Assembly: GCF_023534745.1 (NCBI RefSeq)
Contig: NZ_JAMHJQ010000010.1
Location: 1-64,000 of the forward strand
Source of the DNA: Streptomyces sp. 35G-GA-8
GTDB taxonomy: Bacteria; Actinomycetota; Actinomycetes; Streptomycetales; Streptomycetaceae
Direction of reading: 5' to 3'
DNA: 64,000 nt
Made by a program: the position numbers and the translations under genes. The notes under the pieces are model-generated. The model saw only the letters and a program-made list of their open reading frames with translations. It was not told the DNA's origin and did no database searches. Below are positions 34,978 to 42,550 of this stretch, one piece after another. Position 1 is the first letter of the stretch. Every line of letters begins with the position of its first letter.

Positions 34978-35218
34978 AGTCACACTGGAGCAATAGGCCG
35001 CCCAACGACCCGCCTCCGCGGGGAGCGCGGACCGGGCACCGCCGCAGTCGTCAGATCCAGATCGCGACGGCTCTCCATGTCCAGCTCGAACCGGCCGTAC
35101 GGATTCACAAGGGTTCAGAACAGCGGGGACAGGGCGCGCCGATCGGCGTCGGTGAGCTTGTCCGCCCACTTCGGGTCGGCGAGGACTTGCTGCATCAGCA
35201 GCGTGTTGACGTGTTCTC
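34978..35218 (-). pseudogene. Tn3 transposase C-terminal relic
   Basis: Minus-strand HVNTLLMQQVLADPKWADKL then TDADRRALSPLF, a TGA where the family has Trp, and TLVNPYGRFELDMESRRDLD. It matches the Tn3 subfamily of the relic at 20797-21660 (VHVNTLLVRQVLAEPARAKK). The N-terminal 90 percent is missing. Confidence 0.7.
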
Positions 35219-35538
35219 TGAACTGCAAACGCCGACTGCGCGTGGATTCCTGTGATCCGGTGCCGGCCGATGACGACCCAACATCCAAGGTCGTCGCGCT
35301 AAGGATTAATCGGGGTTCGGCTCCCTTCCCTGCGCGATCAGCGATTCCCATATGCTCCGTGCTTCCCCAGAGCGGCCATCCCCTTTCTGTAGGAGTAAGA
35401 CCGTGTCCTACATGAAGATGCCTCGCGCCTCGCCCGATCAGGTGATGGATCGCCGCAGGTCAGCGTGGCTGCTGAGATCGGCCGCCTTTTCCCGCTCAGG
35501 GTTGGCCGTCGACCGACGACCGGGAAGGACGCACATAA
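35219..35538. other. Gap before the tautomerase-like gene
   Basis: About 320 bases. A short plus-strand stretch near 35410 (SYMKMPRASPDQVMDRRR) looks coding-like but has no family. Otherwise nothing is seen. Confidence 0.3.
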
Positions 35539-36054
35539 ATGGTTTTCGTACGCGTGCACGCGATGAAGGGCTATCTGAGTGCCGCACAGAAGGAGGCGCT
35601 CGGCGAAAAACTCATTCAGGCCGTGGCTGACGTCGAGGACCTGGTCAACAACCAGACCCACAAGGAGCCTTCTTGGGTACAGTTCTACGAGTTTGAGCCC
35701 GAGAACTGGTATGCACCGGCCAATGTCGTCGGCGCCGATCCCAACTCGCGAGTTCAACTCGACGTAATTGCTCCTCAGAAACTTCTCTCCACGCCCGAAG
35801 ATACCCGTGCCATGCTGATGAGAACCGCCGAAGCCGTGCGATCGGTGTTCGGTTCTGGTCCGGTGCCTGCGCACGGGCCGTGGGTGCACGTCTACACCAT
35901 CCCGAACGATCAGTGGGGACAGGACGGCCGCGTTCCCGACTGGGAGGGCTTCCGGGCGCTCCTGCGTGCCGGCAGCCCGGAAAAAGCCGACGAGGCACTG
36001 GCCCAGATTTACGGGCCCGGGCGTCACACCGCAGCGACCTGGCGCGCCTCGTAG
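35539..36054 (+). CDS. Tautomerase-like protein
   Basis: A 171-residue cytoplasmic protein resembling the two-domain tautomerase/4-oxalocrotonate tautomerase superfamily members of actinobacteria, with MKGYLSAAQKEALGEKLIQA, VEDLVNNQTHKEPSWVQFYE and NSRVQLDVIAPQKLLSTPED. The usual catalytic Pro-1 is not exposed at the start. The first residues read MVFVRVHAMKG, so activity is uncertain. It precedes an HxlR relic and an NmrA-like reductase on the same strand. Confidence 0.65.
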   Translation: MVFVRVHAMKGYLSAAQKEALGEKLIQAVADVEDLVNNQTHKEPSWVQFYEFEPENWYAPANVVGADPNSRVQLDVIAPQKLLSTPEDTRAMLMRTAEAVRSVFGSGPVPAHGPWVHVYTIPNDQWGQDGRVPDWEGFRALLRAGSPEKADEALAQIYGPGRHTAATWRAS

Positions 36055-36154
36055 CTTGATGGGGCCGGTGACCAGGTGACGCATCCGACAGGACATGCGT
36101 CTTGGACTGGGCTTACCCCTACCTCGATCCACGGGGCTCGGACCTGTAAACCGT

Positions 36155-36451
36155 GTCCTATGTGGTGAGTTTGGCCAATCGCTTGTGGCGGCAGCGGGCG
36201 ACGGCGAGGAGACGCTGTGGCTGCGGGGCAACGGCGAGCGGGTACGAGTGGAGACCGGCCCGGCGCCGGTGACGCCCAATCTGTTCCTGATCTTCGACAA
36301 GGAAGCGCTCTACGCCCTCGCGAAGGGGCAGGTCGCCATCGATGACGCGATGACCTCAGGGCGACTCGTCGTGAAAGGCCAGTCGGACACCGCCCGGCTG
36401 TTCTTCGAACTCTTCCGCCTGCCTGACGGACATCGGACGACCTCTCCCTGA
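36155..36451 (+). pseudogene. SCP2-like C-terminal domain of an HxlR-type regulator, truncated
   Basis: The frame reads LVAAAGDGEETLWLRGNGER, VRVETGPAPVTPNLFLIFDK, and then IDDAMTSGRLVVKGQSDTAR with FFELFRLPDG at the end. Actinobacterial HxlR regulators often carry such a sterol-carrier-like domain after the winged helix. The helix part is absent and no start codon fits. It is the relic of a regulator likely for the next gene. Confidence 0.5.
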
Positions 36452-36517
36452 GCACGGCGCCCAGTCAACGGCCTCACTCCCCCACACCGACACTTCACCA
36501 GAAACGGGAAAATCATC

Positions 36518-37390
36518 ATGGCACGCGATCTTCTGGTGATCGGGGCGACCGGCCAGACCGGTGGTCCCACCGCCGAACTGCTGCTTCAGCGTGGCCACCA
36601 CGTTCGCGCGCTCGTCCGCCGGATCGACGAACGTGCTGAGAGGCTCGCCGGCCTCGGAGCCCGGATCGTAGAAGGCGACGTCCTCGACCTCAACTCCCTG
36701 GCGGAGGCGACGAAGGGGATCGACGCCCTGTACTTCACGTACCCGATCCGTCCCGGCCTGATGGACGCCACGGCGAACGTGGCCCTGGCGGCGGAGGAGA
36801 ACGGGGTACAGGCGATCGTGAACATGTCGCAAGTTTCCGCCCGCCGTGATTCCGCCAGCAACGCAGCACGCCAGCACTGGGTCGCCGAGCGTGTGCTGGA
36901 CCGCTTCCCGGTGGCCGTCACCCACATCCGTCCGACCTTCTTCGCCCAGTGGCTGATCAACATGTGGGACGGGAGTGGCGAGTTGCGGTTTCCCTTCGCC
37001 GAAGGACGTCATGCTCCGATCGCTGCAAGCGACCAGGCAAGAGTGATCGCGGCAATCCTGGAGGATCCCGCCCCGCACGCCGGCAAGATCTACCGCCTCT
37101 ACGGGCCTGTGGAACTCAACCACTACGAGATCGCCGAGAAGATGTCGCAGGCCCTCGGCCGTCAGGTCGCCTATGTCCCCATCGGCCTCGACGAATTCGC
37201 CACCATCCTGGAGAAGCGCGGCACATCGCCCCACATGATCCAGCACCTGCTCGCCGTCGCGGTCGACTACCGCAACGGCATCTTCGCCGGCACCAACGAC
37301 CTCGTGAAGAAGATCGGCGGTGCCGATCCCCTCGATGTCGAAGGCTTCGTCACCCTGAACCGGGCATCTTACGAGTCACACACCGCCTGA
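36518..37390 (+). CDS. NmrA-like NAD(P)-binding reductase
   Basis: A 290-residue atypical SDR of the NmrA/TMR type, with the Rossmann motif GATGQTGGPTAELL near residues 8-21, HVRALVRRIDERA for NADP choice, and later YFTYPIRPGLMDATANVA. There is no YxxxK catalytic pair at the usual place, as in NmrA-like sensors and quinone reductases of the QorB type. It may sense redox state or reduce quinones. The gene follows an HxlR relic, as in qorB/HxlR loci. Confidence 0.82.
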   Translation: MARDLLVIGATGQTGGPTAELLLQRGHHVRALVRRIDERAERLAGLGARIVEGDVLDLNSLAEATKGIDALYFTYPIRPGLMDATANVALAAEENGVQAIVNMSQVSARRDSASNAARQHWVAERVLDRFPVAVTHIRPTFFAQWLINMWDGSGELRFPFAEGRHAPIAASDQARVIAAILEDPAPHAGKIYRLYGPVELNHYEIAEKMSQALGRQVAYVPIGLDEFATILEKRGTSPHMIQHLLAVAVDYRNGIFAGTNDLVKKIGGADPLDVEGFVTLNRASYESHTA

Positions 37391-37412
37391 GCAGATCACC
37401 CACCCGCCCTGA

Positions 37413-37898
37413 TCAGACCCGCCGCGCAGCCCCCTCCGGCCATACGACATCTACCGGCAGCCCCGCCTCACGAGCCAGCAGCACCGTGTCGGCCGTGCCA
37501 CCGCCCTTCCCGGAGGGAGGCGTTCCGTCCCACACCGCAACCAGCCGATCGCCACGCTCCAAGAGGAGTGCGTTCGCCTTCTCGTACGCCGCCCTGTTCG
37601 CCGTCTCGTTCGGCAGCGTCACCACCTCAACGGCGGCCTCCACCAAGTGATCGAAGACCGGCGCGTGACCCCCCTTCACCTTCTTCTCCCGGTAGTCCAC
37701 GGAGGGAATCAGCACGACGAGGCGCCCGCCGAGGGCCACCACCTCCTCCGCGAAGAGACTGTCCGATTCAGCGGCAATGCACGACACCCCGACAAGGTCA
37801 TCACGGTACGGCTCCAGCACCTTGCGCAAAGCAGCCCGTACGAGCGGAACACTCTCCTCGGCAAGATCCATGTGCCCAGTCACAGCCAGCGTCGTCAT
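37413..37898 (-). CDS. SLOG-fold (LOG/DprA-like) protein
   Basis: A 161-residue Rossmann-like protein. It starts MTTLAVTGHMDLAEESVPLV and has a VALGGRLVVLIPSVDYREKK segment and a C-terminal GKGGGTADTVLLAREAG. The early GH and the late GGT turn fit SLOG proteins, which bind nucleotide ligands and often pair with signalling or immunity effectors. It lies next to regulator fragments and is convergent with the NmrA-like gene. Ligand and partner are unknown. Confidence 0.7.
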   Translation of the reverse strand: MTTLAVTGHMDLAEESVPLVRAALRKVLEPYRDDLVGVSCIAAESDSLFAEEVVALGGRLVVLIPSVDYREKKVKGGHAPVFDHLVEAAVEVVTLPNETANRAAYEKANALLLERGDRLVAVWDGTPPSGKGGGTADTVLLAREAGLPVDVVWPEGAARRV

Positions 37899-37909
37899 GC
37901 GTCCGCCCC

Positions 37910-38098
37910 TCAGCTCGACAGAAGATCGCGGACACTATCCCGCGCCTCGCGGACCGTGCGCGAGGCGCTATGGCCCACCGTGTACGGGTAAAGCTGGCCG
38001 AGTTGACCACGGACCCTTCCCGACTGGGTAAGCCGGGCTGCCGCAATGGCCCGGTAGGTCTCCTCCACTGCGTCCGTGATGTCACCCACCAGGAAGTG
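37910..38098 (-). pseudogene. Regulator C-terminal relic
   Basis: The minus-strand end FLVGDITDAVEETYRAIAAA, then SGRVRGQLGQLYPYTVGHSA, resembles the tail of streptomycete XRE/TPR regulators. Its N-terminus is replaced by an IS5-type scrap at 38118-38172. It ends 11 bases before the SLOG start, so the two were probably one operon. Confidence 0.5.
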
Positions 38099-38117
38099 GC
38101 ACTCGCCCGGGCGTGTG

Positions 38118-38172
38118 GCAGCGTCGTCCTGATCGACGGATCGCTGATACCTACCCAGCGCCGCACCGGCCA
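38118..38172 (+). pseudogene. IS5-type transposase scrap
   Basis: VVLIDGSLIPTQRRTG is the first catalytic aspartate block (VLIDGTLIPTQR) of DDE_Tnp_4 transposases. Only about 18 residues remain, at the break in the regulator relic. Confidence 0.5.
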
Positions 38173-38291
38173 CCCGATGAGACGCCGCTGGTCGGGCTGG
38201 GCAGGGGGCGTATTCATGCGCTCTGGCTCACATGAGATCGGCCTTGCCCCATACCCTGACAGTGTCGAGCTGTTCAGAGAGAGGCAAAGCC

Positions 38292-39545
38292 ATGCCTTCC
38301 GATGCAACCCCGGACCCGTACGCCACTCCAATCGCCTTCGGGCAAAGGCTGAAGATCCTCCGCACCCGCAGAGGGATGACGCGCTCCCAACTCGGCGGGC
38401 TGGTCGATGGGAAGACCGCTTCCTGGGTCAGGGCAATCGAGGAAGGACGGCTCCAGACACCCAAACTGGAGACGGTCCTGCGCCTAGCCGAGGTACTGCG
38501 GATCCGCGACCTCTCCGAACTCGCTGGAGACCAGTCTGTGCCCGTCGCCCTCTTCACCGGCCCTGGCCATCCACGGCTCCGCGCCGTGAAAGACGCCATC
38601 AACACCTTCCCACTCACGACGGTGCGCGAAGCGCCCCCGACCGCCCATATTCAGGCCCGCCTGGCTCGCGCCTGGAAAGCACGGCACTCAGCCCCGAACC
38701 ACCGGGAAGCCATCGGGACGTTGCTGCCGGATCTGATCCGGGACGCTCAGCTCGCTGTCCGCCAGGCAGACCGCGCGGCCGAGCGCCGGATCGCGCAGGC
38801 CGCGCTCTCGGAGGTCTACAGCCTGAGCCAGTTCTTCGTGGCCTACCAGCCAGACGCACCCCTGCTGTGGCGCATCGCCGAGCGCGGCATGATCGCCGCA
38901 CAGGAATCCGAAGACCCCCACACCATCGGCGTCGCTGCGTGGCTCACCGCACAGGCCCACAGGGACTCCGGCCCAAGTCACTACGACGCGGCTGATGCCG
39001 TCACCGCAGAGGCACTGCGTTTTCTCACTCCCCTGCTCACAGACGCGCCGGACGATGTGCTTGCCATCACAGGGGCGTTGACCTTCGAAGCGGGGTATAC
39101 GGCCGCACGACGTCGTGTAACCGGAACGGCATGGCGCCACTGGGACAAGGCACGCGCCATGGCGAAGCGCCTTCCAGCCGGCTACTACCACCCGGTCACG
39201 TCGTTCTCGCAGGCCATCATCGGGGCGCACGCCGTAACCGTAGCCGTGGAACTGCACGCCGGCGGAGAATCAGTGCGGCAGGCCACAGCCTCCGACGCCA
39301 CCACGATCCCCTCCAGGCCGCGCCACGCGCGCCATCGGATTGAGGAGGCGCGTGGCTATCAGCTGGACGGACAGCCGGACGTGGCCCTGGACACGCTGGC
39401 TCGCGCGCACGAAGCGGCTCCGGAAACGATCAAGTACAACGGCTACGCAAAGGCCATCGTGCTTGAAGAGACAGAGTCGAAGAGTCCGGATCGCCGACGT
39501 CGCGCCTCCGAACTCGCCCTGAAACTCGGCTTGTTGGCTGCCTGA
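38292..39545 (+). CDS. XRE-family regulator with TPR-like domain
   Basis: A 417-residue cytoplasmic regulator from ATG 38292 (MPSDATPDPYATPIAFGQRL). The HTH is RLKILRTRRGMTRSQLGGLV with WVRAIEEGRLQTPKLETVLR. The remaining 300 residues form helical TPR-like repeats, as in peptide- or ligand-sensing regulators of this phylum. A hairpin follows at 39551 and the coupled small-gene operon begins 85 bases later on the same strand, so it may control that module. It is divergent from the SLOG/regulator relic. Confidence 0.85.
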   Translation: MPSDATPDPYATPIAFGQRLKILRTRRGMTRSQLGGLVDGKTASWVRAIEEGRLQTPKLETVLRLAEVLRIRDLSELAGDQSVPVALFTGPGHPRLRAVKDAINTFPLTTVREAPPTAHIQARLARAWKARHSAPNHREAIGTLLPDLIRDAQLAVRQADRAAERRIAQAALSEVYSLSQFFVAYQPDAPLLWRIAERGMIAAQESEDPHTIGVAAWLTAQAHRDSGPSHYDAADAVTAEALRFLTPLLTDAPDDVLAITGALTFEAGYTAARRRVTGTAWRHWDKARAMAKRLPAGYYHPVTSFSQAIIGAHAVTVAVELHAGGESVRQATASDATTIPSRPRHARHRIEEARGYQLDGQPDVALDTLARAHEAAPETIKYNGYAKAIVLEETESKSPDRRRRASELALKLGLLAA

Positions 39546-39550
39546 ACGAG

Positions 39551-39569
39551 GGCGCACAGTTTGTGCGCC
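39551..39569. terminator. Hairpin between the XRE gene and the small-gene operon
   Basis: GGCGCACA-GTT-TGTGCGCC, perfect 8-bp arms, five bases after the XRE stop. It could be a terminator or an operator. Confidence 0.5.
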
Positions 39570-39630
39570 TGCTCTCAATCACCCGCTCCAACCGTCGTCC
39601 CAAGAGAATCCGACGACGACAGGGGCAGGC

Positions 39631-40113
39631 GTGCACGCCAAAGTACAAACCGAGAGCTCAATCAGCCGGTGGCTGACGTCTTCCAGCCGAGCCCCCGCTG
39701 TCGCCCACGAGGCGTGGCGAGACGGCCGACCGGCCATGCTGCGCACCGGCGGCTCCTACGACGCCGTCCGAATGCCGCTCGCCTTGGTCCACGCGGCGGC
39801 CGGGAGCGGCGCCGAGGATGTCGTGGCCGGTGTCCTGGCCAAGACCCTTGAGGGCCCGGTGATCTGCCATCCGCGTCACTGGTACTACGCGCTTGTACCA
39901 CCGGGGACGTGCGAGACGTGGCGGTCGGCGGAGGCTGTGGTCCGCGGCCCGGGTGCCTGGCTCGGGATTCCCCGGCCGGACCGCACGGAGCCGACGCCCG
40001 TCACCCCGTACTGGGCCGTCCCCCTGAAGCAGGCGGGGAAACTGTGCGACCCCGACGCAGTGGCCGAACTTCTCCGGGTCGGCCGGGCATTCCTCGAAAG
40101 CCCCGCCTCGTGA
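39631..40113 (+). CDS. Primase/polymerase-like (Prim-Pol N-terminal-like) protein
   Basis: A 160-residue protein from GTG 39631. The stretch VICHPRHWYYALVPPGTCET then PGAWLGIPRPDRTEPTPVTP resembles the part of streptomycete bifunctional primase/polymerase proteins that reads PPGT...LG.G.WL.VP. The acidic catalytic pair of true Prim-Pol enzymes is not visible, so this may be a non-catalytic relative. It is the first of six overlapping genes. Its stop overlaps the next GTG (GTGA). Confidence 0.6.
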   Translation: MHAKVQTESSISRWLTSSSRAPAVAHEAWRDGRPAMLRTGGSYDAVRMPLALVHAAAGSGAEDVVAGVLAKTLEGPVICHPRHWYYALVPPGTCETWRSAEAVVRGPGAWLGIPRPDRTEPTPVTPYWAVPLKQAGKLCDPDAVAELLRVGRAFLESPAS

Positions 40114-40277
40114 TCGCCGCCAAGACGCCTCGCACCTACACGACGCCGGCATGCCGCCTCGAAGAGCACGCCGAGTGCCCCGGGCCCGGAGAGACACGGC
40201 TCGACTGGCAGACGACCACACAGCCGCCCATCGAGACCCTGCACTGCGCCTGCGACTGCCATCAGGGGCAGTTATGA
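40110..40277 (+). CDS. Small Cys/His-rich protein, coupled operon gene 2
   Basis: A 55-residue protein from GTG 40110 overlapping the preceding stop by four bases. It ends HCACDCHQGQL, with an earlier CRLEEHAECPGP. The spacing of four Cys and several His suggests a zinc-binding knuckle. There is no known family. Its ATGA stop/start overlap with the next gene implies translation of the set in fixed ratio. Confidence 0.55.
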   Translation: MIAAKTPRTYTTPACRLEEHAECPGPGETRLDWQTTTQPPIETLHCACDCHQGQL

Positions 40278-40567
40278 CGCAGTGTCCCAGCGGCGGCCAC
40301 GACTTCCGGCCGGAGGACGACGAGGGTGTGCTCTGCGACGCGCACGGCCTCACTCTGCTGTGGAAAGGCCCGCCCGTCACAGAGGACGACCTCCCCCGAC
40401 GGTGGGCGCCCTCGCGCTGTGCGGGCCATGCATGTCCGCGCGTCTTCGAGCTCAGCTCCCCGCACCGCTGCCTCGGCCGGAGCATCGCCCGCGCCCTGGT
40501 CACCGGCATCACCCTGGCAGAGCCCCAGCCGTGCCCCTGCGACTGCCGGAACGAGGGGGTGCGGTGA
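40274..40567 (+). CDS. Small Cys-rich protein, coupled operon gene 3
   Basis: A 97-residue protein, ATG at 40274 (MTQCPSGGHDFRPEDDEGVL). Cysteines occur as CPSGGH, LCDAHG, CAGHACP, HRCLG and CPCDCRN, so it has several possible metal sites. It is hydrophilic with no membrane segment. It shares overlaps with both neighbours. I know no function. Similar small proteins sit in actinobacterial integrative elements. Confidence 0.6.
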   Translation: MTQCPSGGHDFRPEDDEGVLCDAHGLTLLWKGPPVTEDDLPRRWAPSRCAGHACPRVFELSSPHRCLGRSIARALVTGITLAEPQPCPCDCRNEGVR

Positions 40568-40674
40568 GCGAGAGGACCCAGCAAGTGCTGTACGTCGTCG
40601 TCCTGGTCGTGCTCCTGGTCGTCCTCGCGGTTGCCATCGGCCTCACCGCCGAGCCACGCAGTGAGGGGCCGTGA
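40564..40674 (+). CDS. 36-residue single-TM peptide, coupled operon gene 4
   Basis: VSERTQQVLYVVVLVVLLVV leads into LAVAIGLTAEPRSEGP. One strong membrane helix covers about residues 8-28. GTG at 40564 overlaps the upstream stop (GTGA) and its own stop overlaps the next GTG. The length, helix and coupling recall small spread-associated membrane peptides, but the match is only in general shape. Confidence 0.55.
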   Translation: MSERTQQVLYVVVLVVLLVVLAVAIGLTAEPRSEGP

Positions 40675-40982
40675 ACATCCGGCTCCGGACCGACGCAGCG
40701 CCCTCCATCCCCACGCTGGGCCCCTGCTTCATGTGCCGACGCGGCTGTCTCGCCGTCGTAGCAGTTGGTGAACTGACGACCAGCAGCGGCGGCCCCGGCC
40801 ACCGGGCCCTCGACGTCCCCCTGTACGCCTGCCGGGCGTGCGAGGGGTGGCTACTGCTGCTGTCCGCCGACGCCCAGCGGAGCCCCGTCCGCCCCTACGT
40901 GGCCGCCAGAAACCCCCCGTTGATCCCGCCCCGGCCGCCCGCCAGAACGGGTTCATCAGACAGAGACCGAAAGGATGAGTGA
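40671..40982 (+). CDS. Small double-CxxC protein, coupled operon gene 5
   Basis: A 103-residue protein from GTG 40671 (MNIRLRTDAAPSIPTLGPCF). A CFMCRRGC motif near residue 20 and CRACEGWLLLL near residue 56 provide two CxxC pairs, a plausible zinc ribbon. The C-terminus is proline- and arginine-rich. The stop at 40980-40982 overlaps the next ATG by eight bases. Function is unknown. Confidence 0.6.
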   Translation: MNIRLRTDAAPSIPTLGPCFMCRRGCLAVVAVGELTTSSGGPGHRALDVPLYACRACEGWLLLLSADAQRSPVRPYVAARNPPLIPPRPPARTGSSDRDRKDE

Positions 40983-41105
40983 ATTGGTCGGCTTCAAGCC
41001 CATCCGCAAGGACAAGTCATCCCAACGACCGCAACGCCCCGGACCTGAGCGGAAACCGCGCGGCACGGCGGGCGGCCGCCCAGAAGGCAAAAAGGAAGCA
41101 GTAGG
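40975..41105 (+). pseudogene. Small basic protein, coupled operon gene 6, frameshifted
   Basis: ATG 40975 gives MSELVGFKPIRKDK. Then the coding sense moves to the next frame, NAPDLSGNRAARRAAAQKAK with RKQ and a TAG at about 41103-41105. The basic end looks like small nucleic-acid-binding proteins of integrative elements. The shift near 41015 is a one-base event. The open frame in the first register runs on to 41205 without sense. Confidence 0.5.
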
Positions 41106-41139
41106 GCCACCCACGCTGACGTCCCCGGCCGGTGTACTG

Positions 41140-41589
41140 TCGGCTGCCCCGCGAGGTCGACCGCGCGCAGGGCGCCGATCTCCGCGGCCTGGCTTCGGTC
41201 GGTGAACCCTTCGGTGTCGTAGGCCGGCAGTTCGGCTTTCATATGGAGGCCGACCAGGGTGTGGTCGGCGGCGGAGGCGATCTTCGGGTTCAGGCGGCGG
41301 GTTGGCCAGTCCGCGAGGATCCACATGCCGGCGCCGGTCGCCATCGCGACGACCGCGACGGTCAGCGGCGGCCACGCCTCCCGGAACCCTGTTCGGGCGC
41401 CCAAGGTGGCGAGGTGGGGCAGAGCCTTGGAGATCGCGGTGAGGATGACGGCGGTGCCAAGGCCGGAAATCAACTGGCACAGGAGGATCGTGATCGTCAG
41501 CGCCGGTCGACGGACCAGGCCAGCCGGGTTGACCGGGCGAGAGCCATCGGGATCCTACGGGCCATGTCCCACAAGGTGGCGTCGTCCAT
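41140..41589 (-). pseudogene. ABC exporter N-terminal (membrane domain) relic
   Basis: Starting ATG 41589, MDDATLWDMARRIPMALARS comes first, then, after a shift near 41497, LISGLGTAVILTAISKALPH, and further IASAADHTLVGLHMKAELPA with YDTEGFTDRSQAAEIGA. These are the first membrane helices and coupling loop of a fused ABC permease/ATPase. The ATPase half is missing, lost where the coupled operon begins. Confidence 0.6.
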
Positions 41590-41713
41590 GGCCCGGCGGT
41601 GCTTGTGTCCGTTGTGGTCGAGTTCGGGGGCGCATAGGGCCCCGGATCTGCCAAGCGCGCGGCGGGAACAGCCGCCGTGTCCCCCGTCGCGTACAAAGGC
41701 TGAGGCTGAGGCG

Positions 41714-42063
41714 CTAACCCAGTGCGGCCCCGGCGTCTTCGTGAGACGCCGGGGCCGCACTGGGTTGAATGCAGAGGGCGCGGGCTTCGATCTGGCCGGC
41801 GAATTGCTTGGCGAACCAGCCGGTGCCGCCTCGCCTGCGTGTGTTCGTGATCACGTGATCCATTGATTCGCTGTAGTCGTTCCGGGCCCAACTGTGGGAG
41901 ACGTATCCACCGCCAACCGACTTGGTTCCCTCGGGACAGACCGCGTCAGAGTCGCTGCTCCGCGCGCTCGACTGGCCGCGTACCACCAATGGTGCCTTGG
42001 TCTTTGGCACGCACACGGCATGGGCCTGGACGTGGCCGTGCCGTAGCGTGGCCACCCATCCGC
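41714..42063 (-). pseudogene. Secreted two-repeat protein, C-terminal relic
   Basis: Minus-strand frame HVQAHAVCVPKTKAPLVVRG, then SDAVCPEGTKSVGGGYVSHS, and FAKQFAGQIEARALCIQPSA. The AVCPxGT...VGGGY pattern repeats in small streptomycete secreted proteins, with a Cys at each repeat end. There is no start or signal peptide. The last codons run through a 23-bp hairpin before TAG, so the native stop has been lost. Confidence 0.45.
41716..41766. terminator. Very strong hairpin
   Basis: A 23-bp perfect stem (41716-41738, 41744-41766; core GTGCGGCCCCGGCGTCT) with loop TCGTG. It would terminate transcripts from either side, between the ABC relic and the secreted-protein relic. Confidence 0.85.
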
Positions 42064-42520
42064 TGCCGGCTCGCCCGCGCTCTGGCCACCGACCTGCGGC
42101 GGCCCTGGGAGAAGCCGACCGAGCCGAACAGACTGACACTGGCTGTGCTGTCGCATGAGGTTGGTGCCGCTTCGGCGGCGGGTGGCGGCGCGCAGACGGA
42201 CGACGTCAGGAAGGGTCCGGCTGTGCCAGGCGACGAGCTGAATGTATGTGCGTGAGATGGCAACACTCGACCGAGGGCCCTTGGCCGTCGCCGAAGGGGT
42301 CCAGGCCGATCCCGGTGGCGGCGCGTAGTCGAGTGCGAGGCGACGAGACACGAGCTCCGGCATGGCAGCGAATGCCGGGCGTCCTCCAGCTCGGATCTCT
42401 TCAGACTGGAATGCAGCCCGACCATCTCCTCAACTCATGAGGTGCAGTGGCGAACCGAGCTCGGGCGGCTGACGCGGATAAGTAAGTCAAGCCTTACTTT
42501 CATGGAAATTCATCTGCATA
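42064..42520. other. Gap upstream of the HelR-type helicase
   Basis: About 450 bases. No gene supported. An inverted pair AAGTAAG/CTTACTT near 42480-42500 lies about 50 bases before the helicase start. The rifamycin-associated element GGGGCTTGCGGCAAGCCCC known from helR promoters is not present. Confidence 0.4.
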
Positions 42521-42550
42521 GTGGAGGGCCGAGTCGAGAGGAGTACGGCT

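Noticed and set aside
41716-41766. The 23-bp hairpin as a MITE
   Set aside because: It has no target duplication or separate ends and is simply one long stem with a 5-base loop, so a terminator is the simpler reading.
42300-42550. Rifamycin-associated element upstream of the HelR-type gene
   Set aside because: No GGGGCTTGCGGCAAGCCCC-like palindrome is present. Only a short AAGTAAG/CTTACTT pair is seen.
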